Assembly (NCBI RefSeq): GCF_945957355.1
Contig: NZ_CAMFKM010000016.1
Location: 1-64,000 of the forward strand
Reading direction: 5' to 3'
From: an uncultured Reyranella sp.
Lineage (GTDB): Bacteria > Pseudomonadota > Alphaproteobacteria > Reyranellales > Reyranellaceae
DNA: 64,000 bases
Shown here: in pieces, positions 24,069 through 32,082 of the stretch
Numbering within the stretch: position 1 is the stretch's first letter
How the letters are laid out: the number at the start of each line of letters is the position of its first letter
The notes under the pieces: model-generated
What the model was told of the DNA's origin: nothing
Database searches by the model: none
The model's input: the letters and a program-made list of their open reading frames with translations, nothing else
Program-made: the position numbers and the translations under genes

Positions 24069-24632
24069 ATGCAGCATGACACTTCAGCGTCGCCGCGCCG
24101 CACCATAAGCAAGGCGGATCTGTTCTTCGGCTTCCTCAAGATCGGGCTCCTGGGCTTCGGCGGCGTGGCGCCATGGGCCCGCCACATCATTGTCGAGGAG
24201 CGGCGCTGGCTCAGCGACCGCGAGTTCGCCGAGATCCTTGGCATCGGCCAGGTGCTTCCGGGGCCCAACACGATCAATGCCGCCGTGATCATCGGCGACC
24301 GCAACCAGGGGGTCGTCGGCGTCCTGCTCTGCCTGCTGGGGCAGATGGCGATGCCGCTGGTGATCGTGGCCGCACTCGCCGTGGTCTACGAGCAGGTGGC
24401 GTCGATCCCCGAAGTGGGCGCGGCGCTGATCGGGGCCGCGGCAGCTTCCGCCGGCCTCGTGCTGGGCACCGCGCTCAAGATGATCCGCAACATCCGGCCG
24501 ACCCCGCTCTCCTATGCGATCGGCGCGTCGGGCTTTGCGGCGATCGGCTTGCTGCGCTGGCCGCTGGTGCCGGTGGTCCTGGTGCTGGTGCCGGTCGCCA
24601 TCGCCGCAACTTGGTGGGAGCGCCGCAGATGA
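24069..24632 (+). CDS. chromate transporter family protein, N-terminal half-type subunit
   Basis: 187 residues, hydrophobic. The ChrA half-domain signature is clear: FFGFLKIGLLGFGGVAPWAR and then LSDREFAEILGIGQVLPGPN followed by NAAVIIGD. I chose ATG 24069; an earlier in-frame start at 24051 is possible. The stop overlaps the next gene (ATGA), giving a short-chain ChrA pair that together equals a full-length transporter. Family members export chromate or related anions at the inner membrane. Confidence 0.9.
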   Translation: MQHDTSASPRRTISKADLFFGFLKIGLLGFGGVAPWARHIIVEERRWLSDREFAEILGIGQVLPGPNTINAAVIIGDRNQGVVGVLLCLLGQMAMPLVIVAALAVVYEQVASIPEVGAALIGAAAASAGLVLGTALKMIRNIRPTPLSYAIGASGFAAIGLLRWPLVPVVLVLVPVAIAATWWERRR

Positions 24633-25159
24633 TCGGCGTTCTTGCGGAACTAGCGCGGACGTTCGCGCTGCTGTCGCTCGTGTCGATCGGTGGCGTGAAT
24701 GCGCTGCTGCCCGAGATCCACCGGCAGGTCGTCGACATTCACGGCTGGATGACCGACGCATCCTTCGCGACCGCCTTTGCCATCGCCAATGCCTCGCCTG
24801 GCCCCAACGTGATCTTTGTCAGCCTGATCGGCTGGCAAGTCGCGGGCCTGTCCGGCCTGCTGGTGGCGACCTTCGCTCTCCTGATTCCCTCCAGCGCGCT
24901 GGCCTACTTCGCCGGCCGCGTCCTGGCGCGCTGGTCGCACCATCCCGCCGTGGCGGTGCTGCGCGACGCACTGATACCGGTCGCGCTCGGCATGATGCTG
25001 GCGTCCGGCGTCTCGATGATGCGCACGGTGGATCGTGATGTGGTCACGGTGCTGATCAGCCTCGCCGCGGCGGCCTTCGTCTATACGACCCGACGCAATC
25101 CGCTGTGGGCACTTGGCAGCGGCGCGATCGCCAACGTGGCGGCGCTGCATCTGTTTTGA
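24629..25159 (+). CDS. chromate transporter family protein, second subunit
   Basis: 176 residues. It repeats the half-domain pattern (LLSLVSIGGVNALLPEIHRQ and FAIANASPGPNVIFVSLIGW) with about five membrane helices, confirming that this is the second half of a split ChrA system. Translation is coupled to the first half through ATGA at 24629. The G-G-V-N in place of G-G-V-A/G reflects the usual sequence asymmetry between the halves. A longer in-frame opening upstream lies inside the first subunit gene and is not used. Confidence 0.88.
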   Translation: MIGVLAELARTFALLSLVSIGGVNALLPEIHRQVVDIHGWMTDASFATAFAIANASPGPNVIFVSLIGWQVAGLSGLLVATFALLIPSSALAYFAGRVLARWSHHPAVAVLRDALIPVALGMMLASGVSMMRTVDRDVVTVLISLAAAAFVYTTRRNPLWALGSGAIANVAALHLF

Positions 25160-25280
25160 ATCGCCGTCATCCAAGCGTCCGTCGTCCCGTGCGAGGTCGC
25201 TCGAAGGGCGGCGAAGTGGAGTGGGAACTTTCGCTCGGGGGCATGGACTTGTGCTGAGATAACGTAACGAACGCGCGGGG

Positions 25281-25328
25281 TTGACGGTCAGGCAGAGATT
25301 TCTTACATTTGAACAGTTATTCAAATGT
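25281..25328 (+). promoter_or_regulatory. promoter and ArsR operator overlapping the regulator start codon
   Basis: A -35 box TTGACG (25281-25286), 17-base spacer and -10 box TACATT (25304-25309) lie just before the arsR-type gene. A perfect inverted repeat ACATTTGAA-CAGTTA-TTCAAATGT (25305-25328) covers the -10 box, the presumed transcription start and the ATG at 25325. The TTGAA/TTCAA core matches SmtB/CzrA-type operators. The mRNA would have a leader of about ten bases or fewer. Confidence 0.7.
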
Positions 25329-25633
25329 CTAAATCAAAGAAGACCCTCCTGTCCGACGACCATGCGGTGGCGCTGGCCGACCTGTTCCGGCTGCTGGGCG
25401 ATCCGACGCGGCTGAAGATCGTGGTCTCGTGCTTGCGCACGCCGCTAGCGGTGTCGGATATCGCCGACCGGCTCGGCCTCTCGGTGTCGCTGGTGAGCCA
25501 TCACCTTCGGCTGCTGAAAGGTGCGCGCCTGGTGCGGGCCGACCGGCAGGGCAAGCAGGTCTACTACCAGGCCGACGACCTCCATGTCCGCCGTATGGTC
25601 GAGGACATGGTCAGCCATATCGAGGAGCACTGA
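25325..25633 (+). CDS. ArsR/SmtB family metal-sensing repressor (alpha-5 site type)
   Basis: 102 residues. The winged HTH spans about residues 16-82 (FRLLGDPTRLKIVVSCL, then LSVSLVSHHLRLLKGARLV). The C-terminal helix carries Asp85-x-His87-x10-His98-x2-Glu101, the D-x-H-x10-H-x2-E/H ligand set of SmtB and CzrA that binds Zn2+ or Co2+ at the dimer interface. The metal-site cysteines of arsenic sensors (the ELCVCDL region) are absent. It lies one base upstream of a cation exporter gene and overlaps its own operator, so autoregulated derepression of both genes by zinc or cobalt is the natural reading. Confidence 0.9.
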   Translation: MSKSKKTLLSDDHAVALADLFRLLGDPTRLKIVVSCLRTPLAVSDIADRLGLSVSLVSHHLRLLKGARLVRADRQGKQVYYQADDLHVRRMVEDMVSHIEEH

Positions 25634-25634
25634 C

Positions 25635-26291
25635 ATGAGCGCCGGTTGCCACAGTCACGGTCACGAGCACGCCAACGCCGCGGCGAACTCTCCCGCCTAC
25701 AAGCGCATCCTGTGGATCGCGCTGGCGGTGAACCTCGCCATGTTCGTCGTCGAGATCGGCGCCGGTGTGGCCGCGCAGTCGGTCTCGCTGCTGGCCGACT
25801 CGCTCGACTTCCTGGGCGACGCCGGCAACTACGGCATCAGCCTGTTCGTGCTGGGCATGGCGATCCACTGGCGTGCCCGCGCCTCGCTGCTGAAGGCCGC
25901 CAGCATGGGCGCCTTCGGCCTGTGGATTGCCGTCACGACGATCAACCACGCGATGGCCGGCACAGTGCCGGCGGCGCCGGTGATGGGCGTGGTCGGCGCC
26001 TTGGCGCTGGCTTCGAACTTCGCCGTGGCGCTGCTGCTCTATCGCTGGCGTGCGGGCGATAGCAACATGCGCTCGGTCTGGATCTGCACGCGCAACGACG
26101 CGATCGGCAATCTCGCGGTGCTCGCCGCTGCCGCGGGCGTGTTCGGCTCGGGCAGCGGCTGGCCGGACTACGTCGTCGCCGCGATCATGTCCGGCCTCGC
26201 CCTGGTCGGCGCGTTCCAGGTGACGCGCCATGCCCTGGTCGAGTTGCGTCGCCCGCGGGGCGGCACCCCTCAGGCGGTCGGGAGCCTGTAG
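25635..26291 (+). CDS. cation diffusion facilitator-like transporter (short, His-rich N-terminus)
   Basis: 218 residues with six hydrophobic segments. The N-terminus is His-rich (SAGCHSHGHEHAN). The core matches the CDF transmembrane domain: VNLAMFVVEIGAGVAAQSVS, then LLADSLDFLGDAGNYG and CTRNDAIGNLAVLAAA. The usual metal-site H/D-x3-D pairs read Asp58-x3-Asp62 and Cys151-x3-Asp155. The cytoplasmic C-terminal domain of full-length CDF proteins is missing. This short type is common beside ArsR regulators and exports divalent cations. It follows the regulator directly and overlaps the convergent acyl-CoA ligase by 22 bases. Confidence 0.85.
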   Translation: MSAGCHSHGHEHANAAANSPAYKRILWIALAVNLAMFVVEIGAGVAAQSVSLLADSLDFLGDAGNYGISLFVLGMAIHWRARASLLKAASMGAFGLWIAVTTINHAMAGTVPAAPVMGVVGALALASNFAVALLLYRWRAGDSNMRSVWICTRNDAIGNLAVLAAAAGVFGSGSGWPDYVVAAIMSGLALVGAFQVTRHALVELRRPRGGTPQAVGSL

Positions 26292-27901
26292 CTCTCGAAC
26301 TGCTGGCGCAGCGCCGTCTTCAGGATCTTGCCGGTGGCGCCGTGCGGGATGGCGTCGATGAACTGCACGTCATCGGGCATCCACCACTTGGCGATCTTGC
26401 CTTCGAGGAACTTCAGCACGTCGGCCTTCTCGAGGTTCGCATCCGGGCGGCGGACGACGATGAGCAGGGGGCGCTCGTCCCACTTGGGATGGGCGACCCC
26501 GATCACCGCGGCCTCGGCCACGCCGGGGCAGCCCATGGCGGCATTCTCGAGGTCGATCGAGCTGATCCACTCGCCGCCCGACTTGATCACGTCCTTCGAT
26601 CGGTCGGTGATGACCACGGAGCCGTCGCTCTCGATCTTGCAGACGTCGCCGGTATGGAACCAGTCGTTCTCCAGGAACTGGCTCTTGCCGTCGCCCTTCA
26701 TGTAACCCTTCACGATCCACGGGCCACGCACGACCATGTTGCCCGAGACGCTGCCGTCGAGCGGCAGGTCGTTGCCCGCATCGTCGATGATCTTCATCTC
26801 GCAGCCGAACACCGGGCGGCCTTGCTTGGCAGTGATGGCGAAGCGCTCGGCGTCGGGCAGGTTGCGTTCGCCCCTGTTGAAGCGGGTGAGCGTGCCGAGC
26901 GGGCTCATCTCGGTCATGCCCCAGCCCTGGGCCACCTCGACGCCATGCTCCTTCCAGAAACGCTCGATCATGGCATAGGGAACGGCCGAGCCGCCGATCA
27001 GGGTGCGCTTCACCGACGACATCTTGAGCTTGTTCTGCTGACAGTAGTCGAGCAGGGCCAGCCACACGGTCGGCACGCCGGCCGACAGGGTCACCTGCTC
27101 CTTGTCGAGCAGCTCGTAGATGCTGGCGCCGTCGAGCTTGAAGCCGGGGAAGACCAGCTTGGTGCCGCAGAAGGGACCGGCATAGACGAGGCCCCAGGCA
27201 TTGGCGTGGAACATCGGCACGACGGGCAGGATGGTCGTGTCGGGGTCGAGCGCCAGCACGGGACCCGAGCACATCATCATCGAATGGATCATCGTCGAGC
27301 GATGCGAATAGAGCACGCCCTTCGGATTACCCGTGGTACCCGACGTGTAGCAGAGCGACGAGGCGGTCTTCTCGTCGAACTCCGGCCACTTCAGGGTGCC
27401 CGGCTTGTCGGCGATCAGCTCCTCATAGCAGAGCAGGTTCGGGATCTTGGCCGAGGTTGGCATGTGGGCACGGTCGGTCATGACCACGACATGCTTCACG
27501 GTCTTGAGCTGGTCCCAGACGCCCTCGACGATCGGCACCAGGTTCAGGTCGACGAAGATGATCTGGTCTTCGGCGTGGTTGGCGATATAGGCCACGTGTT
27601 CGGGCGCCAGGCGCGGGTTCAGCGTGTGCAGCACGGCACCAATGCCGGAGATGCCGAAATAGAGCTCGAAATGCCGGTAGGTGTTCCAGGCGATGGTGCC
27701 GACCCGGTCGCCGAGCTTGATGCCGAGCCCCTGCAGCGCCTCTGCGAGCTGCTTGGCGCGCTTCTGCGCGTCCTTGTAGCCGTAGCGGTGGATCGGTCCC
27801 TCGACGGTGCGGGTCACGATCTCGACGTCGGGATAGGCGGCGGCCGCATAGTCGATGATCTGCGAGATCAGCAGCGGACGGTCTTGCATCAAACCCAGCA
27901 T
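26270..27901 (-). CDS. acyl-CoA synthetase (fatty acid-CoA ligase, AMP-binding family)
   Basis: 543 residues, full length. The AMP-binding P-loop is CYTSGTTGNPKGVLYSHRS. The A4/A5 motif region is VAQGWGMTEMSPLG, the A7 motif is DWFHTGDVCKIESDG, and A8 RSKDVIKSGGEWISS. The catalytic Lys is in HGATGKILKTALR at the C-terminus. It belongs to the FadD3/long- and medium-chain 'MLGLMQDRPLLISQ' subgroup and has a close paralogue at 32543-34189. It activates a fatty or related carboxylic acid to the CoA thioester using ATP. Confidence 0.93.
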   Translation of the reverse strand: MLGLMQDRPLLISQIIDYAAAAYPDVEIVTRTVEGPIHRYGYKDAQKRAKQLAEALQGLGIKLGDRVGTIAWNTYRHFELYFGISGIGAVLHTLNPRLAPEHVAYIANHAEDQIIFVDLNLVPIVEGVWDQLKTVKHVVVMTDRAHMPTSAKIPNLLCYEELIADKPGTLKWPEFDEKTASSLCYTSGTTGNPKGVLYSHRSTMIHSMMMCSGPVLALDPDTTILPVVPMFHANAWGLVYAGPFCGTKLVFPGFKLDGASIYELLDKEQVTLSAGVPTVWLALLDYCQQNKLKMSSVKRTLIGGSAVPYAMIERFWKEHGVEVAQGWGMTEMSPLGTLTRFNRGERNLPDAERFAITAKQGRPVFGCEMKIIDDAGNDLPLDGSVSGNMVVRGPWIVKGYMKGDGKSQFLENDWFHTGDVCKIESDGSVVITDRSKDVIKSGGEWISSIDLENAAMGCPGVAEAAVIGVAHPKWDERPLLIVVRRPDANLEKADVLKFLEGKIAKWWMPDDVQFIDAIPHGATGKILKTALRQQFESYRLPTA

Positions 27902-27914
27902 GGCGTTTCCTCTG

Positions 27915-29063
27915 TTACGCGCGCCGCTCGATATGAAGGCTTCTTAGGGTCAGGAGCGGCTTGATGTCTGGTTCTAGACCGAGTCCTTGCCCGCCGGGAA
28001 GGGTGACGCTGCCGTCACGCACCGAAAAAGCGTCCTGAAGGATGCCCTCGCGTAGCGGGTTGGGGTTGGCGTCGACCTCCAGCAGGCCGGGGCCGCGCAC
28101 CGCGGCCAGCAGGTGCAGCGAATGGAGCAGGCCGACCCCGCCGCCCAGGAAGTGCGGGCAGAAGGTGCGACCGGCCGCCAAGGCGGCGCGGGCGACCGGC
28201 AGGCAGCCCGAATGGCCGCCCCACTTGGCGGCATCGGGCTGGATGACACCGAACAGACCGCTGTCGATGGCTTCCTGGAAGGGGCCGGCGCCGCGCAGGT
28301 TCTCGCCGACGGCCAGCCGGGTCGGCGCCACCGCGGCGACCTGGGTCCATTCCGAGAGGGGCCGGTCGGCCATCAATGGCTCCTCGATCCAGCCCAGCCC
28401 GAACTCGGCGAGCTTCGGCGCCATCTGGCAGGCGGTGCGCAGGTCCCAGCCCTGGTTGGCGTCGACCATCAGCCGCTCGCCCTCCTGAAGCTCGGCGGCG
28501 ACGGGGCGCAGCGAGCCGAGATCGGTTTCCTCGCCGAAGCCGACCTTGATCTTGAAGGCGCGATAGCCGGTCGCCCGCATGCGGCCCACCGTGTCATAGG
28601 CGGCGCGGCCGGGATTGAGTCCCGACGCGTAGACCGGCACCGGTGCGTCGTCGCTGCCACCAAGCGATCGCCACAGCGGCAGGCCGCGTTTGCGCGCGCG
28701 CAGGTCGTGGATCGCGAGATCGAGCCCGGCCGCCGCGGCGGAGAGGGCGCCGGCATCGCCGCTCTGCACGCGCAGCACATGCAGTGCGCGATCGATCTCG
28801 CCCCACAGGCCGACCGGATCGTCGAGCAATCGGCCCAGCGCGCGCGGCGCCACGATGTCGGCGAACAGCAGCGCGCGATGCTCGGCGGCGGCGTTGGGGA
28901 AGTTGCACCAGATCTCGCCCCAGCCCCGGCCACCGTCGGAATCCTCGACCTTCACGAACACCGCGGCCCGTTCGGTCATGGTGCCGAAGGAGGTGCGGAC
29001 CGGCTCCGCGATGGGGGCGCGAAAGACGTGCGCTTCGACGCGAGCGAGGGTTGCGCCACTCAT
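27915..29063 (-). CDS. enolase-superfamily enzyme (mandelate racemase / muconate lactonizing group)
   Basis: 382 residues. The second-strand catalytic pair is Lys171-x-Lys173 (FKIKVG). Metal ligands are Asp201 (MVDANQGW), Glu227/228 (WIEEPL) and Glu254 (AVGENLRG). Near the end of the barrel is CPHFLGGGVGLLHS, whose His may be the other base. Unlike the copy at 19811, the K-x-K motif is intact. The family dehydrates sugar acids or racemises or cycloisomerises acids. It is 13 bases upstream of the acyl-CoA ligase on the same strand and probably co-transcribed. Confidence 0.9.
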   Translation of the reverse strand: MSGATLARVEAHVFRAPIAEPVRTSFGTMTERAAVFVKVEDSDGGRGWGEIWCNFPNAAAEHRALLFADIVAPRALGRLLDDPVGLWGEIDRALHVLRVQSGDAGALSAAAAGLDLAIHDLRARKRGLPLWRSLGGSDDAPVPVYASGLNPGRAAYDTVGRMRATGYRAFKIKVGFGEETDLGSLRPVAAELQEGERLMVDANQGWDLRTACQMAPKLAEFGLGWIEEPLMADRPLSEWTQVAAVAPTRLAVGENLRGAGPFQEAIDSGLFGVIQPDAAKWGGHSGCLPVARAALAAGRTFCPHFLGGGVGLLHSLHLLAAVRGPGLLEVDANPNPLREGILQDAFSVRDGSVTLPGGQGLGLEPDIKPLLTLRSLHIERRA

Positions 29064-29113
29064 TCTCAGCTGTTCCTCCCAAGCCTCGGCTTTCTGCCGA
29101 TGGCGCGGGAAGT

Positions 29114-29491
29114 CTATTCGGTCGGTTCGCTGAAGGTAAGCCTATTGGCGAACGGATCGGCGACGGTGATCGTGCGTGCACCCCAGGGCTGATCCTCCAG
29201 ACCGGGCCGGGCGTAGCGATACTTCTTTGCCGTGAGTTCGCGATGGAGCGCGGCGATGCCCTTCGTCTGGATCGTTATGTGTGAGCCTGGCGCGCCATCG
29301 CCGTGATGCTCGCTGAGGTGAATGACGACACCGGCGCGCGAAATTTGCGCATAGAGCGGCGCATTGTCGTCGAACCGATGCTCCCAGTCCCAGGTGAAGC
29401 CGAGGAAGTCCACATAGAACTCGCGGGCCTTGGCGATGTCGAACATGCGCAGGATCGGGACGACAGGTCCCAGCGTGACCACGTCACTCAC
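29114..29491 (-). CDS. VOC superfamily (glyoxalase/bleomycin-resistance-like) protein
   Basis: 125 residues, a single vicinal-oxygen-chelate protein. It starts LGPVVPILRMFDIAKAREFY and ends WGARTITVADPFANRLTFSE, both standard VOC segments. Possible metal residues are His in VIHLSEHHGD and Glu near the C-terminus. Specific activity is unknown. Its start overlaps the stop of the upstream oxygenase gene by four bases, so the two are translationally coupled. Confidence 0.85.
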   Translation of the reverse strand: MSDVVTLGPVVPILRMFDIAKAREFYVDFLGFTWDWEHRFDDNAPLYAQISRAGVVIHLSEHHGDGAPGSHITIQTKGIAALHRELTAKKYRYARPGLEDQPWGARTITVADPFANRLTFSEPTE

Positions 29492-30471
29492 TCTGCGGCC
29501 TGCTGCGGGGTGTTGAGCACGTCGTAGTTCCGCTTCAGGTACCAGATCATGTAGTCGCTGTACCAGGTGGTCGGATATTTCGGCGGCCTGTCCGGGCCGA
29601 CGGTGGTCGGCACGGCGGCGACCGGCCAGTCGATACTGCTGTCGCAGAAGAAGGGGAGCGCATAGCGTTCACCCGCCGTCTTGTTGATGGCTCGGTGGGG
29701 TGTCGCGAGGAACGTGTCGTTGGTGTAGCGCTGCAGCATCTGCCCGCCGTTCACGACATAGGCATTGTCGATCGCGGGCATGTCGATCCAGGTCCCACCT
29801 TGGCTGCGGATCGACAGGCCCTGCACCTCGTTGGGAGCCAGCAGCGTCAGGAAGCTCGTGTCAGTATGCGGCGCCAAGCCGAACTCATCGTCCGCGGGAC
29901 CGTCCTGCGGCGGATAATGCGTCATGCGCATCGAGAACATCGGCTCGGCGAAGGCGGTGTCGAAATAGTTGGCCGGCAGGTCGAGTGCACGGGCATAGAG
30001 CCGCACCATTTTCTGCACCAGCCGCTCCATCTCGTTGCAGTAATCGATGACCGTGTCGCGAAAACCCGGCAGGTCGGGCCAGCGGTTGAGGCCACGAAAG
30101 CGGCGGCCCGACAGCACGTCGGGATGATCCGGTCCCATCTCGCGCTTCACGAAGAACGCCTCGTTGAGGTTGGGCTTGGTGCCGGTCTGCACGGTAGAGG
30201 TGCGCAGCGTGTTGCCGCGCATGGGGAGATAGCCGGTATTGTGCTGATCCAGCTTCAGCTCGAGCTTCTTCTCGATCGGCTGGTCATGGAAGCGCTTCGC
30301 CTCGGCGAACATGGCCGCGATCTTCTCCTGCGCGATGCCGTGGTTCACGATGAAGTAGAAGCCGATCTCGGTGAGCGCGAAACGCAGCTCCTTGGCCGTA
30401 CTGTCCATCGCGCCGGGCTCGCCCGCGAGGTAAGGGCCGAGATCGATGATGGGAATCGCTTCGGTGGCCAC
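29488..30471 (-). CDS. isopenicillin N synthase-like Fe(II)/2-oxoglutarate oxygenase
   Basis: 327 residues. The N-terminal AIPIIDLGPYLAGEPG and IGFYFIVNHGI segments are DIOX_N. Metal ligands are His202-x-Asp204 (APHTDTSFLTLL) and His259 (ATPHRAIN). The co-substrate motif is Arg269-Tyr-Ala271 (GERYALPFF), where the family normally has R-x-S, so 2-oxoglutarate binding may differ. A second copy of this family is at 5305-6309. It is divergent from the GlcG-like gene and coupled to a VOC protein. Confidence 0.88.
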   Translation of the reverse strand: MATEAIPIIDLGPYLAGEPGAMDSTAKELRFALTEIGFYFIVNHGIAQEKIAAMFAEAKRFHDQPIEKKLELKLDQHNTGYLPMRGNTLRTSTVQTGTKPNLNEAFFVKREMGPDHPDVLSGRRFRGLNRWPDLPGFRDTVIDYCNEMERLVQKMVRLYARALDLPANYFDTAFAEPMFSMRMTHYPPQDGPADDEFGLAPHTDTSFLTLLAPNEVQGLSIRSQGGTWIDMPAIDNAYVVNGGQMLQRYTNDTFLATPHRAINKTAGERYALPFFCDSSIDWPVAAVPTTVGPDRPPKYPTTWYSDYMIWYLKRNYDVLNTPQQAAE

Positions 30472-30586
30472 GGGGGCTCCCTCTTTTCTTCACAATCGAT
30501 GTCGGAATGAACGATACTGCCGTGCAAGGCGCGCGGTCCAGCCGCACAAATGCGCTGTTCAAGGTAACGGGGGGAGTTCTTCAGGC

Positions 30587-31078
30587 ATGAGCGATCACTA
30601 TGTCATGCATGTTCAGTCGAGCCTGACGCTGGCTCAGGCCGAGCGGATGATCGACGGCGCCCTGCAGGCCGCGCGTGCAGCGGAGTTGTTGCCGCTCACC
30701 GTCGCCGTGCTCGATGCCGGCGGCCATCTGGTTGCCTTCAAGCGTGAGGATGGCTGCGGCGTGCTGCGCTTCGACATCGCCTTCGGCAAGGCATGGGGCG
30801 CCCTGGGCATGGGCATCTCCAGCCGCACCATCCGCGATCGCCTCGGCAATCGGCCCGCGTTCCAGGGTGCGCTCGCCGCGGCCTCGGGCGGCCGGTTCGT
30901 GCCGGTGCCGGGCGGTGTGCTGGCTGTCCGCGGTGAACGCAACGTCGTGGGGGCGATCGGCATCAGCGGCGATGCATCCGATCGCGACGAGTATGCCGCC
31001 ATCATGGGAGTGCGTGCAGCAGGCCTCATCTCGCACCCCGAGGAGCCTGCCGAGAATTGGCAGTCGGCGGGCCTGTAA
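30587..31078 (+). CDS. GlcG/HbpS-like protein
   Basis: 163 residues. The fold signature is LTLAQAERMIDGALQAARAA, then LPLTVAVLDAGGHLVAFKRE, and near the C-terminus VPGGVLAVRGERNVVGAIGIS. This matches the GlcG/HbpS (DUF336) family. I start it at ATG 30587, preceded by GGGGGAG (30570-30576). Upstream in-frame sequence is not similar to the family. Members occur in glycolate, diol and aromatic catabolic operons, with an uncertain binding or accessory role. It precedes a Bug receptor by 22 bases, suggesting a shared operon. Confidence 0.88.
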   Translation: MSDHYVMHVQSSLTLAQAERMIDGALQAARAAELLPLTVAVLDAGGHLVAFKREDGCGVLRFDIAFGKAWGALGMGISSRTIRDRLGNRPAFQGALAAASGGRFVPVPGGVLAVRGERNVVGAIGISGDASDRDEYAAIMGVRAAGLISHPEEPAENWQSAGL

Positions 31079-31100
31079 AATGATTCGCGAAGGAAATCCC

Positions 31101-32075
31101 ATGCGTCGCCGCACTCTTCTTGCTGCCGCCGGCGTAACGCTGGCCGCGCCATCGCTCGTCCGTGCCCAGACCTGGCCCGCACAGCCGGTCCGGATGGTCA
31201 TTGGCTTTGCGCCCGGAGGACCGACCGATGTGTACGGCCGCCTGTTTGCCGATCGCCTTAGTCGCGCGCTCGGCCAGCCCGTGGTGATCGAGAACAAGGC
31301 GGGCGCCGCCGGCATCATCGGGAGTACCGGCGTCGCGCGCGCCAAGCCCGATGGCTACACGCTGGTGTTCGGCACCGGATCGACCCAGGCACTCTACCCC
31401 TCGATGACCGGCAAGCCGGACTACGACGTCCTGAAGGACTTCACCTATGTCGCCCATATTGGCGGTGGGCCGGCGGCCTTCATGGGCAACCTGGCTCAAC
31501 CCGATTCGCTGAAGGGCCTGCTCGAGGCCGCGCGCGCCAAACCGGGCACCTTGAGCTACGGCTCGCCGGGGGCGGGCACGCTGCTGCACCTCACGACAGA
31601 GCGCCTCAAGGCCGCGGCCGGAGGCGTCGACATGACCCACGTGCCGTATCGGGGCAGCGGTCCCGCCATGACCGACCTGCTGGCGGGCCAGATCGCCCTG
31701 GTGACGACGACGCTGGGAGCCGCGCTGCCCTTCCATTCTTCCGGCAAGGCGCGGCTGCTCGCTGTCGCGACGGCCCAGCGGACCGCCCTGGCGCCCGACG
31801 TGCCGACCGTGTCGGAAACGCTCGGTGGCATGCCGTTCGAAGCCGTGCTGTGGCACTGCCTCGCCGGTCCGGCTGGTCTGCCTCCCGAAGTGCTGGCACG
31901 CCTTGCCGCGGCGGTCCGTGAGACGATGAACGATCCCGCACCACAGAGGGCACTGGCCGAGCAGGGCATTGTCCCCGTCAGCGATTCGACGCCTGACTCG
32001 ACCGTGGCTTTCGTTCGGGCAGAGGTTGAGCGGTGGGCGCCGATCGTGAAGGCGTCCGGCGTCAAGATGGAGTGA
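31101..32075 (+). CDS. Bug/TctC family substrate-binding protein
   Basis: 324 residues. A short twin-arginine-like or Sec signal (MRRRTLLAAAGVTLAAPSLV, ending VRAQ) is followed by the Bug pattern WPAQPVRMVIGFAPGGPTDV, then GQPVVIENKAGAAGIIGST, AKPDGYTLVFG and the C-terminal SGVKME. GAAGGA precedes ATG 31101; a slightly earlier in-frame ATG (31080) adds seven residues. No membrane components of a tripartite transporter are nearby. It lies between GlcG-like and DUF1772 genes. Confidence 0.9.
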   Translation: MRRRTLLAAAGVTLAAPSLVRAQTWPAQPVRMVIGFAPGGPTDVYGRLFADRLSRALGQPVVIENKAGAAGIIGSTGVARAKPDGYTLVFGTGSTQALYPSMTGKPDYDVLKDFTYVAHIGGGPAAFMGNLAQPDSLKGLLEAARAKPGTLSYGSPGAGTLLHLTTERLKAAAGGVDMTHVPYRGSGPAMTDLLAGQIALVTTTLGAALPFHSSGKARLLAVATAQRTALAPDVPTVSETLGGMPFEAVLWHCLAGPAGLPPEVLARLAAAVRETMNDPAPQRALAEQGIVPVSDSTPDSTVAFVRAEVERWAPIVKASGVKME

Positions 32076-32082
32076 ACCGACC

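Noticed and set aside
25221..25245. GGAAC motif considered as a second EcfG promoter
   Set aside because: No CGTT occurs 16 or 17 bases downstream, and a normal -35/-10 pair is present closer to the gene.
26342..27964. Long plus-strand open frame (540 codons) opposite the acyl-CoA ligase
   Set aside because: The translation is repetitive in H, R, D and G with no motifs. The minus-strand ligase has all catalytic motifs.
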